DNA of 64,000 nt from Streptomyces sp. NRRL WC-3605 (lineage in GTDB: Bacteria; Actinomycetota; Actinomycetes; Streptomycetales; Streptomycetaceae), in NCBI RefSeq assembly GCF_001509795.1, contig NZ_LLZN01000045.1:186001-250000 (forward strand), written 5' to 3'. A program made the translations under genes and the position numbers. Under the pieces are notes generated by a model that did no database searches, was not told where the DNA came from, and was given only the letters and a program-made list of their open reading frames with translations. Shown here in pieces: positions 57,288-64,000 of this stretch (position 1 is the first letter of the stretch; the number at the start of each line of letters is the position of its first letter).

Positions 57288-57971
57288 TCATTTCTCGAAG
57301 CGGTACCCCATTCCGGGCTCCGTGATGAAGTGCCTCGGATGCGACGGGTCCGCCTCCAGCTTCCGGCGCAGCTGGGCCATGTAGACACGGAGGTAGTTCG
57401 TCTCCTTTCCGTACGACGGCCCCCAGACCTCCTGGAGGAGCTGCTTCTGGCTGACCAGACGACCGGTGTTGCGCACGAGCACTTCCACCAGCTGCCACTC
57501 GGTGGGCGTGAGCCGGACGTCCGCACCGCCGCGGTGGACCTTCTTGGCGGCCAGATCCACGATGAACGTGGCGGTCTCCACGACGACGCCCTCCTCGCCG
57601 CTGCCGGTGGGTTCGGCGCGGCGGACCGCCGCCCTCAGCCGGGCGAGCAGCTCGTCCATGCCGAAGGGCTTGGTGACGTAGTCGTCGGCGCCCGCGTCGA
57701 GCGCCTCGACCTTCTCGTCGGAGGTGTGCCGGGCGGACAGCACGATGATCGGCACGCGGGTCCAGCCGCGCAGGCCCTTGATCACCTCGACGCCGTCCAT
57801 GTCCGGCAGTCCCAGGTCGAGGAGCACCACGTCGGGATGGCGGGCGGCAGCGAGCTGAAGTGCGGTGGCGCCGTCGTGGGCCGCGTCGACGTGGTATTTG
57901 CGCGCCTTGAGGTTGATCACGAGCGCGCGCACGATCTGTGGCTCGTCCTCTACCACGAGCACCCGGGTCAT
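57288..57971 (-). CDS. kdpE: Response regulator KdpE
   Basis: 227 residues. Receiver domain with phospho-acceptor Asp in VVLLDLGLPDMDG, Thr/Ser-Ala (LSAR) and Lys (VTKPF); OmpR/PhoB winged helix LTPTEWQLVEVLVRNTGRLVSQKQLLQEVWGPSYGKETNYLRVYMAQLRRKLE, the last part highly KdpE-specific. Activates kdpABC at low potassium. Its start overlaps the kdpD stop by 4 nt. Confidence 0.95.
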   Translation of the reverse strand: MTRVLVVEDEPQIVRALVINLKARKYHVDAAHDGATALQLAAARHPDVVLLDLGLPDMDGVEVIKGLRGWTRVPIIVLSARHTSDEKVEALDAGADDYVTKPFGMDELLARLRAAVRRAEPTGSGEEGVVVETATFIVDLAAKKVHRGGADVRLTPTEWQLVEVLVRNTGRLVSQKQLLQEVWGPSYGKETNYLRVYMAQLRRKLEADPSHPRHFITEPGMGYRFEK

Positions 57972-60547
57972 GGAGTCCGCCTCTCGGTGTGTACGGGGTG
58001 TTCCGCAGGTACGGTCCGGGCCGCGGCGGGCTGGGGACGCTCGGTGCCCGCCCCTCCCGCCCGCAGGGTGAGGACCATCGTGAGGCCGCCGCCGGGGGTG
58101 TCCTCGGCGGTGAGGGTGCCGCCCATGGCCTCGGTGAAGCCGCGGGCGACCGCGAGGCCGAGCCCGACTCCGTTGCCGCGCGGGGCGTCGCCGTGGCGCT
58201 GGAAGGGCGCGAAGATGCGCTCCTTGGCCTCGTCGGGGACCCCGGGACCGCGGTCCACCACCCGGACCTCCACCACCTCGCCCAGGGCGCTGGCCGAAAC
58301 CAGGACGGGCTCACCCGCGGGACTGTACTTGACGGCGTTCTCGACGACGTTGGCGACGACCCGCTCGAGCAGGCCCTTGTCGGTGGCGACCATGGGCAGA
58401 CTCTCCGGCACGTCCAGGACGACGGCCGACTCGGGGTCCGGTATGCCGCCCATCGCCATGGGGACCACCTCGTCCAGGTCGATGTCCCGGATCAGCGGGG
58501 TGACGGTGCCGGTCTGCAGGCGCGACATGTCCAGGAGATTGCCCACCAGGTGGTCGAGCCGGTCGGCGCCCTCCTCGATGGCGGCCAGCAGCTCCGCCCG
58601 GTCCTCCTCGGACCACTCCACGTCGTCCGAGCGCAGGGACGACACCGACGCCTTGATCCCGGCGAGCGGTGTGCGCAGGTCGTGGCTGACGGCGGCCAGC
58701 AGCGCGGTGCGGATCCGGTTGCCCTCGGCCAGCACTTTGGCCCGCTCCGCCTCCTGCCGCAGGCGCCGGCGGTCCAGGACGACGGCGGCCTGGGCCGCGA
58801 ACGCGGCCAGCACCCGGCGGTCGGAGGCGGGCAGCACCCGCCCGGACAGCGCGAGCGCCATGTGGTCGCCGACGGGCATGTCGACGTCCGCGTCCTCGGG
58901 GCTCCCGGCGGGACGCGGCCCCGCACTGCCCGCACAGGTCCAGGGATCGACGTCGCTCCGCCGCTCCAGCAGGGCCGCCGACTCCATGCCGAAGGTCTCC
59001 CGGACGCGCTCCAGCAGCGCCTCCAGGCTGGTCTCGCCGCGCAGCACGCTGCCGGCCAGGTAGGACAGGATCTCCGACTCGGCACGCAGCCGGGCGGCCT
59101 GCTGGGTGCGCCGGGCGGCCAGGTCCACCACCGACGCCACCGACACCGCGACGCCGACGAAGATGACGATGGCGACGATGTTCTTCGGGTCGGCGATCGT
59201 GAGCGTGTGGAAGGGCGGGGTGAAGAACCAGTTGAGCAGTGCGGAGCCCACCGCCGCCGAGGCCAGTGCCGGGTACAGGCCGCCGAGCAGGGCCGCCGCC
59301 ACGGTCAGCGTCAGGAACAGCAGCACGTCGTTGGCCAGGCCGGCGTCGGACACCATGAGCAGAAGGGTGAGCAGGACGGGTCCCACGACACCGGCGAGCC
59401 AGCCCCACAGGACCCGTGTCCTGCCCAGCCGCGCTCCCCGCGCCACCGGCAGTCCGCGCCCCTTGCCCGCCTCGCCGTGCGTGATCAGGTGCACGTCCAG
59501 GTCCGGGCCCGAGTCCCGGGCCACCGTCGCGCCCACGCCCGGCCCGAACACGTACTGCCAGCTCCTGCGGCGCGAGACACCCAGCACGATCTGGGTGGCG
59601 TTCACCCCCCGCGCGAAGTCCAGCAGGGCCACCGGGACGTCCTCACCCACCACATGGTGGAAGGTGCCGCCCAGGTCCTCCACCAGGGTGCGCTGGACGG
59701 CCAGCTCCTTGGGCGAGGCCGAGGTCAGCCCGTCGCTGCGCGCGACGTAGACGGCCAGCACCTCGCCGCCCGCGCCCTTCTCCGCCAGACGGACCGCCCG
59801 CCGGATGAGCGTGCGGCCCTCGGGACCACCGGTCAGGCCGACCACGATGCGTTCGCGCGAGCCCCAGATCCTCGACACCCGGTGCTCGCTGCGGTACCGC
59901 GTCAGGTACTCGTCGACCCGGTCGGCCACCCACAGCAGGGCCAGCTCCCGCAGGGCGGTGAGATTGCCGGGCCGGAAGTAGTGGGACAGCGCCGCATCCA
60001 CCTTGTCCGGCTTGTAGACGTTGCCGTGAGCCATCCGCCGCCGCAGCGCCTGCGGCGGCATGTCGACCAGCTCGATCTCGTCCGCGCGCCGGACCACTTC
60101 GTCCGGGACGGTCTCGCGCTGCCGCACTCCTGTGATCGACTCCACCACATCGCCGAGGGACTCCAGATGCTGGATGTTCACCGTCGATATCACGTCGACA
60201 CCGGCCGCCAGCAGTTCCTCCACGTCCTGCCAGCGCTTGGCGTTGCGCGCACCGGGCACGTTGGTGTGGGCGAGCTCGTCCACCAGCGCCACCTGCGGAT
60301 GCCGCGCCAGGACCGCGTCGACGTCCATCTCGGTGAAGAGCGTGCCGCGGTACTCCAGCTCCCGGCGCGGGATCTTCTCCAGACCGCGCAGCATGACCTC
60401 GGTGCGGGGCCGCTCGTGGTGCTCCACGAAGGCCACCACGCAGTCGGTGCCGCGTTCGGTCCGGCGGTGTGCCTCGGCGAGCATCGCGTACGTCTTGCCG
60501 ACGCCCGGGGCCGCACCGAGGTAGATCCTGAGCTTGCCGCGTGCCAT
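57968..60547 (-). CDS. kdpD: Potassium-sensor histidine kinase KdpD
   Basis: 859 residues. N-terminal KdpD domain with Walker A GAAPGVGKTYAM and LVDELAHTNVPGARNAKRWQDVEELL; USP-like domain about 245-375; four membrane helices about 390-500 (WLAGVVGPVLLTLLLMV...); GAF-like region; HisKA with SHDLRTPLAGIKASVSSLRSDDVEW; HATPase_c (VVENAVKYSP, DRGPGVPD, GVGLGLAVARGFTEAMGGTL). Senses low K+ and phosphorylates KdpE. Transcribed behind kdpABC after a 184-nt gap. Confidence 0.96.
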   Translation of the reverse strand: MARGKLRIYLGAAPGVGKTYAMLAEAHRRTERGTDCVVAFVEHHERPRTEVMLRGLEKIPRRELEYRGTLFTEMDVDAVLARHPQVALVDELAHTNVPGARNAKRWQDVEELLAAGVDVISTVNIQHLESLGDVVESITGVRQRETVPDEVVRRADEIELVDMPPQALRRRMAHGNVYKPDKVDAALSHYFRPGNLTALRELALLWVADRVDEYLTRYRSEHRVSRIWGSRERIVVGLTGGPEGRTLIRRAVRLAEKGAGGEVLAVYVARSDGLTSASPKELAVQRTLVEDLGGTFHHVVGEDVPVALLDFARGVNATQIVLGVSRRRSWQYVFGPGVGATVARDSGPDLDVHLITHGEAGKGRGLPVARGARLGRTRVLWGWLAGVVGPVLLTLLLMVSDAGLANDVLLFLTLTVAAALLGGLYPALASAAVGSALLNWFFTPPFHTLTIADPKNIVAIVIFVGVAVSVASVVDLAARRTQQAARLRAESEILSYLAGSVLRGETSLEALLERVRETFGMESAALLERRSDVDPWTCAGSAGPRPAGSPEDADVDMPVGDHMALALSGRVLPASDRRVLAAFAAQAAVVLDRRRLRQEAERAKVLAEGNRIRTALLAAVSHDLRTPLAGIKASVSSLRSDDVEWSEEDRAELLAAIEEGADRLDHLVGNLLDMSRLQTGTVTPLIRDIDLDEVVPMAMGGIPDPESAVVLDVPESLPMVATDKGLLERVVANVVENAVKYSPAGEPVLVSASALGEVVEVRVVDRGPGVPDEAKERIFAPFQRHGDAPRGNGVGLGLAVARGFTEAMGGTLTAEDTPGGGLTMVLTLRAGGAGTERPQPAAARTVPAEHPVHTERRTP

Positions 60548-60699
60548 GTTCTCGTCTCTGCTCTCGTCGGCTCTCGTGTGCGGTTCCGGCAGGGGTCGGG
60601 GACGGGCTCACGCCTCGGAGCGGTGGCCCGTCCCCGGACGGATGCCGTGGTGGCGGACGTGGGAGCGCCCTTCTCCAGTGTGCGGTGGAGCCGGGTCGG

Positions 60700-60742
60700 G
60701 CGGACCCGTCAGCTCTTCGCCGGCGGACCCGTCAGCTCTTCG
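60700..60742. repeat. Tandem duplication over the kdpC stop codon
   Basis: GCGGACCCGTCAGCTCTTCG occurs at 60700-60719 and again at 60723-60742 (period 23 bp). The second copy contains the kdpC stop; the first lies just beyond it, giving a duplicated Lys-Ser-stop sequence in another phase. Confidence 0.85.
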
Positions 60743-61400
60743 TCAGGAGTTCCCTGAGCGCGATGTTGAGTGCGAGGACGTTCACCCGGGGCTCGCCCAT
60801 GAAGCCGAGCGTGCGGCCCTCGGTGTGCTCGTCCACCAGCTTTTCCACCCGGGCCACGGGCAGGCCGTTCTTCCCGGCGACCCGGTGGACCTGGAGGTCG
60901 GCGTACTCGGGCGAGATGTCGGGATCCAGGCCGGAGCCGGAGGAGGTGACCGCGTCGGCGGGCACCTGGGACGGCTTCACCTTGTGGGTGCCCGTGGAGT
61001 TGTCCTCGACGACGGCGGCCTTGGCGTCCTTCACCCACTGGATGAGCTCCTCGTCGTCCCCGGACCGGTTGGTCGCGCCGGACAGGACAAGCTTGTACCG
61101 GGTGTTGACGCTGTTGGAACCGAGACCGTTCTGCGGGCGGCCCTGGAACCACTTCAGGTCAGGCTCCGGTGTCTCCTGGCCCTTCTTCAGCGGCAGGTTG
61201 TACGCCTGGCCGATGAGGGACGATCCGACGACGCGGCCGTCCGCCTTCACCTCGGAGCCGTTCGCCCGGTCGTGGAACAGTCCCTGCGCGATGCCGGTGA
61301 CGACCAGCGGATAGAGGACACCGGTCACCAGGGTCAGCGCGAGGAGGGCGCGCAGGCCCGCTCCGAGCAGCCGGGCGGTGTTCGATACGGAGTTGTTCAT
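60732..61400 (-). CDS. kdpC: Potassium-transporting ATPase subunit KdpC
   Basis: 222 residues. One N-terminal membrane helix (LGAGLRALLALTLVTGVLYPLVVTGIAQGLF), then conserved GSSLIGQ, FQGRP and SGSGLDPDISPEYADLQVHRVA, ending RVNVLALNIALRELLTKS. It carries the longer insert of actinobacterial KdpC (about 110-160). The start is placed at the ATG 61400; a GTG four codons upstream (61412) with GGAAAG before it is possible. Confidence 0.94.
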   Translation of the reverse strand: MNNSVSNTARLLGAGLRALLALTLVTGVLYPLVVTGIAQGLFHDRANGSEVKADGRVVGSSLIGQAYNLPLKKGQETPEPDLKWFQGRPQNGLGSNSVNTRYKLVLSGATNRSGDDEELIQWVKDAKAAVVEDNSTGTHKVKPSQVPADAVTSSGSGLDPDISPEYADLQVHRVAGKNGLPVARVEKLVDEHTEGRTLGFMGEPRVNVLALNIALRELLTKS

Positions 61401-61424
61401 GGCCTTCAGCACGCTTTCCAGAAG

Positions 61425-63560
61425 TTACAGCCCGGGGATGAGGGAGACGAGCAGGTCGATGACCTTGATGCCGATGAACGGAGCGACGAGTCCGCCGAGG
61501 CCGTAGATCGTCAGATTGCGCCGCAGCAGCCGGTCGGCGCCGCCCGGCCGGTAGCGCACGCCCTTCAGCGACAGCGGCACCAGCGCGACGATGATCAGCG
61601 CGTTGAAGACAACGGCCGACACGATGGCGGAGTCGGGCGAGGACAGGCCCATGACGTTGAGCTTGTCCAGGCCGGGGTACACCGCCGCGAACAGCGCCGG
61701 GATGATCGCGAAGTACTTCGCGACATCGTTGGCGAGGGAGAACGTCGTCAGCGCACCGCGCGTGATCAGGAGCTGCTTGCCGATCTCCACGATCTCGATG
61801 AGCTTGGTCGGGTCGGAGTCGAGGTCGACCATGTTGCCGGCCTCCTTGGCGGCCGACGTACCGGTGTTCATCGCCACGCCCACGTCCGCCTGCGCCAGCG
61901 CGGGGGCGTCGTTGGTGCCGTCCCCGGTCATGGCGACGAGCTTCCCGCCGGCCTGCTCCCGCTTGATCAGCGCCATCTTGTCCTCGGGGGTCGCCTCCGC
62001 GAGGAAGTCGTCGACGCCCGCCTCCTTTGCGATCGCCCTCGCGGTCAGCGGGTTGTCACCCGTGATCATGACGGTCCTGATGCCCATGCGGCGCAGTTCC
62101 GCGAACCGCTCCCGCATACCGTCCTTGACCACGTCCTTCAGGTGGACGACGCCGAGGACGCGGGCGCCGCCGCCGTCCTCCACGGCGACCAGCAACGGCG
62201 TACCGCCCGCCTCGGAGATACGCCTGGCCAGCGGTTCGGCGTCCTCGGCGACCGTCCCGCCCCGTTCCTGGACCCAGGCGACGACCGAACCGGCCGCGCC
62301 CTTGCGGACCTTCCGTCCACCGACGTCCACGCCCGACATCCGGGTCCGGGCCGTGAACTCGATCCATTCGGCGTGCGTCAGCTCGCCCCGGTGGCGTGCG
62401 GGACGGCCGTACCGCTCCCTGGCGAGGACCACGATGGAGCGGCCCTCGGGGGTCTCGTCGGCCAGCGACGACAGCTGGGCGGCCTCCGCGACCTGGGCCT
62501 CGGTGGTCCCGCGCACCGGCACGAACTCGGCGGCCTGCCGGTTGCCGAGGGTGATGGTGCCGGTCTTGTCCAGCAGCAGTGTCGACACGTCGCCCGCCGC
62601 CTCCACGGCCCGTCCGGACATGGCCAGCACATTGCGCTGCACCAGCCGGTCCATGCCCGCGATGCCGATCGCCGACAGCAGCGCGCCGATCGTCGTCGGG
62701 ATGAGGCACACCAGCAGCGCCACCAGCACGACCATCGTCAGATGGGTGCCCGCGTAGTCCGCGAACGGCGGCAGGGTCGCCACCGCGAGCAGGAAGACGA
62801 TCGTCAGCGATGCCAGGAGGATGTTCAGCGCGATCTCGTTGGGCGTCTTCTGCCGGGCCGCGCCCTCGACCAGGTCGATCATCCGGTCGATGAACGTCTC
62901 GCCGGGCTTCGTCGTGATCCTGACGACGATCCGGTCGGACAGCACCTTCGTACCGCCGGTCACGGCGCTGCGGTCGCCGCCGGACTCGCGGATGACCGGA
63001 GCCGACTCACCGGTGACCGCCGACTCGTCGACGGACGCGACACCCTCGACGACGTCGCCGTCGCCGGGGATGACGTCGCCGGCCTCGCAGACCACGCGGT
63101 CGCCGATCCTCAGATCCGTGCCGGGGACCTGTTCCTGTGAGCCGTCCGCGAGGAGCCGCCTGGCCACGGTGCCGGTCCTGGCCTTGCGCAGGGTGTCGGC
63201 CTGCGCCTTGCCGCGGCCCTCGGCGACGGCCTCCGCCAGGTTGGCGAAGACGACCGTCAGCCACAGCCAGGCGCTGATGGTCCAGCCGAACCAGTCCCCG
63301 GGGTCCCTGAAGGAGAAGAGGGTGGTCAGGAGGGAGCCGACCAGGACCACGAACATGACGGGCGACTTGATCATCACCCGCGGGTCGAGCTTGCGGAAGG
63401 CGTCCGGCAGGGAGGTGACGAGCTGCCGGGGATCGAAGAGGCCCGCGCCGACGCGGCCTTCGGAGATCTTGTGCTCCGTGGGCACGTCGCTGTGCGGCGC
63501 CCGGGTCGGAGTGGTGGCTGTGGACATCGTGTCCTCGTGCTCCTGTGTACGCGTGGTCAT
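61425..63560 (-). CDS. kdpB: Potassium-transporting P-type ATPase subunit KdpB
   Basis: 711 residues. P-type ATPase with phosphorylation motif DKTGTIT, TGES actuator loop ([12 protein letters not shown]), [31 protein letters not shown] and [24 protein letters not shown]. The catalytic subunit of KdpFABC. Start overlaps the kdpA stop by 4 nt. The N-terminal 45 residues are a Thr/His-rich extension before the conserved [16 protein letters not shown]. Confidence 0.97.
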   Translation of the reverse strand: MTTRTQEHEDTMSTATTPTRAPHSDVPTEHKISEGRVGAGLFDPRQLVTSLPDAFRKLDPRVMIKSPVMFVVLVGSLLTTLFSFRDPGDWFGWTISAWLWLTVVFANLAEAVAEGRGKAQADTLRKARTGTVARRLLADGSQEQVPGTDLRIGDRVVCEAGDVIPGDGDVVEGVASVDESAVTGESAPVIRESGGDRSAVTGGTKVLSDRIVVRITTKPGETFIDRMIDLVEGAARQKTPNEIALNILLASLTIVFLLAVATLPPFADYAGTHLTMVVLVALLVCLIPTTIGALLSAIGIAGMDRLVQRNVLAMSGRAVEAAGDVSTLLLDKTGTITLGNRQAAEFVPVRGTTEAQVAEAAQLSSLADETPEGRSIVVLARERYGRPARHRGELTHAEWIEFTARTRMSGVDVGGRKVRKGAAGSVVAWVQERGGTVAEDAEPLARRISEAGGTPLLVAVEDGGGARVLGVVHLKDVVKDGMRERFAELRRMGIRTVMITGDNPLTARAIAKEAGVDDFLAEATPEDKMALIKREQAGGKLVAMTGDGTNDAPALAQADVGVAMNTGTSAAKEAGNMVDLDSDPTKLIEIVEIGKQLLITRGALTTFSLANDVAKYFAIIPALFAAVYPGLDKLNVMGLSSPDSAIVSAVVFNALIIVALVPLSLKGVRYRPGGADRLLRRNLTIYGLGGLVAPFIGIKVIDLLVSLIPGL

Positions 63561-64000
63561 GCCGCCAGCCCTTCGGCGAGCGGGCCCAGCGCGAGCGCCG
63601 GGAAGTACGTCAGACCGGTGATGATCAGGATCGCGCCCACCAGCAGGCCGGTGAACAGCGGCTTCTCGGTGCGCAGGGTGCCCGCCGTCACCGGGATCGG
63701 CCTCTGCCCGGCGAGCGAGCCCGCCAGCGCCAGGACGAACACCATCGGCAGGAACCGGCCGAGCAGCATCGCGAGGCCGATCGTGGTGTTGAACCACTGG
63801 GTGTCCGCGTTCAGACCGGCGAAGGCGGAACCGTTGTTGTTGGCGCCCGAGCTGTAGGCGTAGAGGATCTCGGAGAAGCCGTGCGCTCCGGAGTTGGTCA
63901 TCGAGTCGCCCGGCGTCGGGAGGGCCATCGCGGCAGCGGTGAGGACGAGCACCAGGGCCGGGGTGATCAGGATGTAGCAGGCGGCCAGCTTGATCTCGCG
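63557..64000 (-). CDS. kdpA: Potassium-transporting ATPase subunit KdpA, C-terminal part (cut by window end)
   Basis: The frame stays open through base 64000, so the N-terminus is beyond the window. Visible: [62 protein letters not shown], containing the KdpA selectivity-loop neighbourhood, and the closing helix [28 protein letters not shown]. The channel-like K+ subunit. kdpF, if present, lies outside. Confidence 0.96.
   Translation of the reverse strand, partial: REIKLAACYILITPALVLVLTAAAMALPTPGDSMTNSGAHGFSEILYAYSSGANNNGSAFAGLNADTQWFNTTIGLAMLLGRFLPMVFVLALAGSLAGQRPIPVTAGTLRTEKPLFTGLLVGAILIITGLTYFPALALGPLAEGLAA

Noticed and set aside
57938..63140. Long plus-strand frames (939 and 868 aa) opposite kdpDE and kdpBC
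   Set aside because: Shadows of unambiguous kdp genes.

Overview
The window is a 64 kb piece of a very GC-rich actinobacterial chromosome, almost certainly Streptomyces. The pointers are the strong G/C bias at third codon positions, frequent GTG starts, many ATGA/GTGA gene overlaps, GC-rich hairpin terminators, secreted multi-domain glycoside hydrolases and several SpoIIE-type (PP2C) phosphatases. No rRNA, tRNA, CRISPR array, prophage or transposase gene was found.

Layout. 1-8.2 kb: end of an MHS-type MFS transporter, a set of cysteine-poor ribosomal protein paralogues (L36, L31B, L33), a DUF5133 protein, a GAF/PP2C phosphatase, a PucR-type regulator, a TPR-like membrane protein, a hotdog-fold protein and a YihY/BrkB membrane protein. 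8.4-10.7 kb: a membrane Ser/Thr kinase overlapping a single-span Ig-like partner. 11-24 kb: a carbohydrate locus with two GH2 enzymes (one PA14/LamG, one AbfB/CBM42), a YtfQ-YtfR-YtfT-YjfF-like ABC importer and a LacI regulator. CAACGTTG-centred operators are found at the importer, at the regulator and, separately, upstream of the PA14-GH2 gene. A TetR/DUF1304 pair with a perfect double operator sits between the GH2 genes. 24-28 kb: PRC-barrel and small membrane proteins, and a Tat-exported GH78 rhamnosidase. 29-32.5 kb: a second LacI regulator, divergent from a phytanoyl-CoA-type dioxygenase and a sugar porter, with two abutting perfect operators between them. 32.5-37 kb: an FdhF/YdeP-like molybdo-oxidoreductase, an SRPBCC protein and a spore-photoproduct-lyase-like radical SAM protein. 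37-42.5 kb: a PAS-GAF-PP2C-HATPase protein with a degenerate phosphatase site, and a 1002-aa secreted PA14/beta-propeller/CBM35/DUF1080 protein. 42.6-45.8 kb: an erythromycin-esterase-family enzyme divergent from a double-HTH MerR (TioE-like) regulator, then a small secreted protein and an SDR.

45.8-54.3 kb is the most interesting part. It is a tightly packed seven-gene minus-strand cluster coding for a secreted deacetylase resembling fungal Agd3, a PelF-like GT4 glycosyltransferase, a polytopic membrane protein, three nucleotide-sugar enzymes and a spherulin-4 (GH135-like) protein. Together these look like a bacterial counterpart of the Pel and galactosaminogalactan exopolysaccharide systems. 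54.7-57.2 kb: an overlapping RsbQ/RsbP/RsbV-like stress-signalling module. 57.3-64 kb: the potassium operon kdpABC (kdpA cut by the window end) followed by kdpDE.

Starts were chosen by ribosome-binding site, overlap with the neighbouring gene and family alignment from memory. Functional calls rest on motif recognition, not on database searches.
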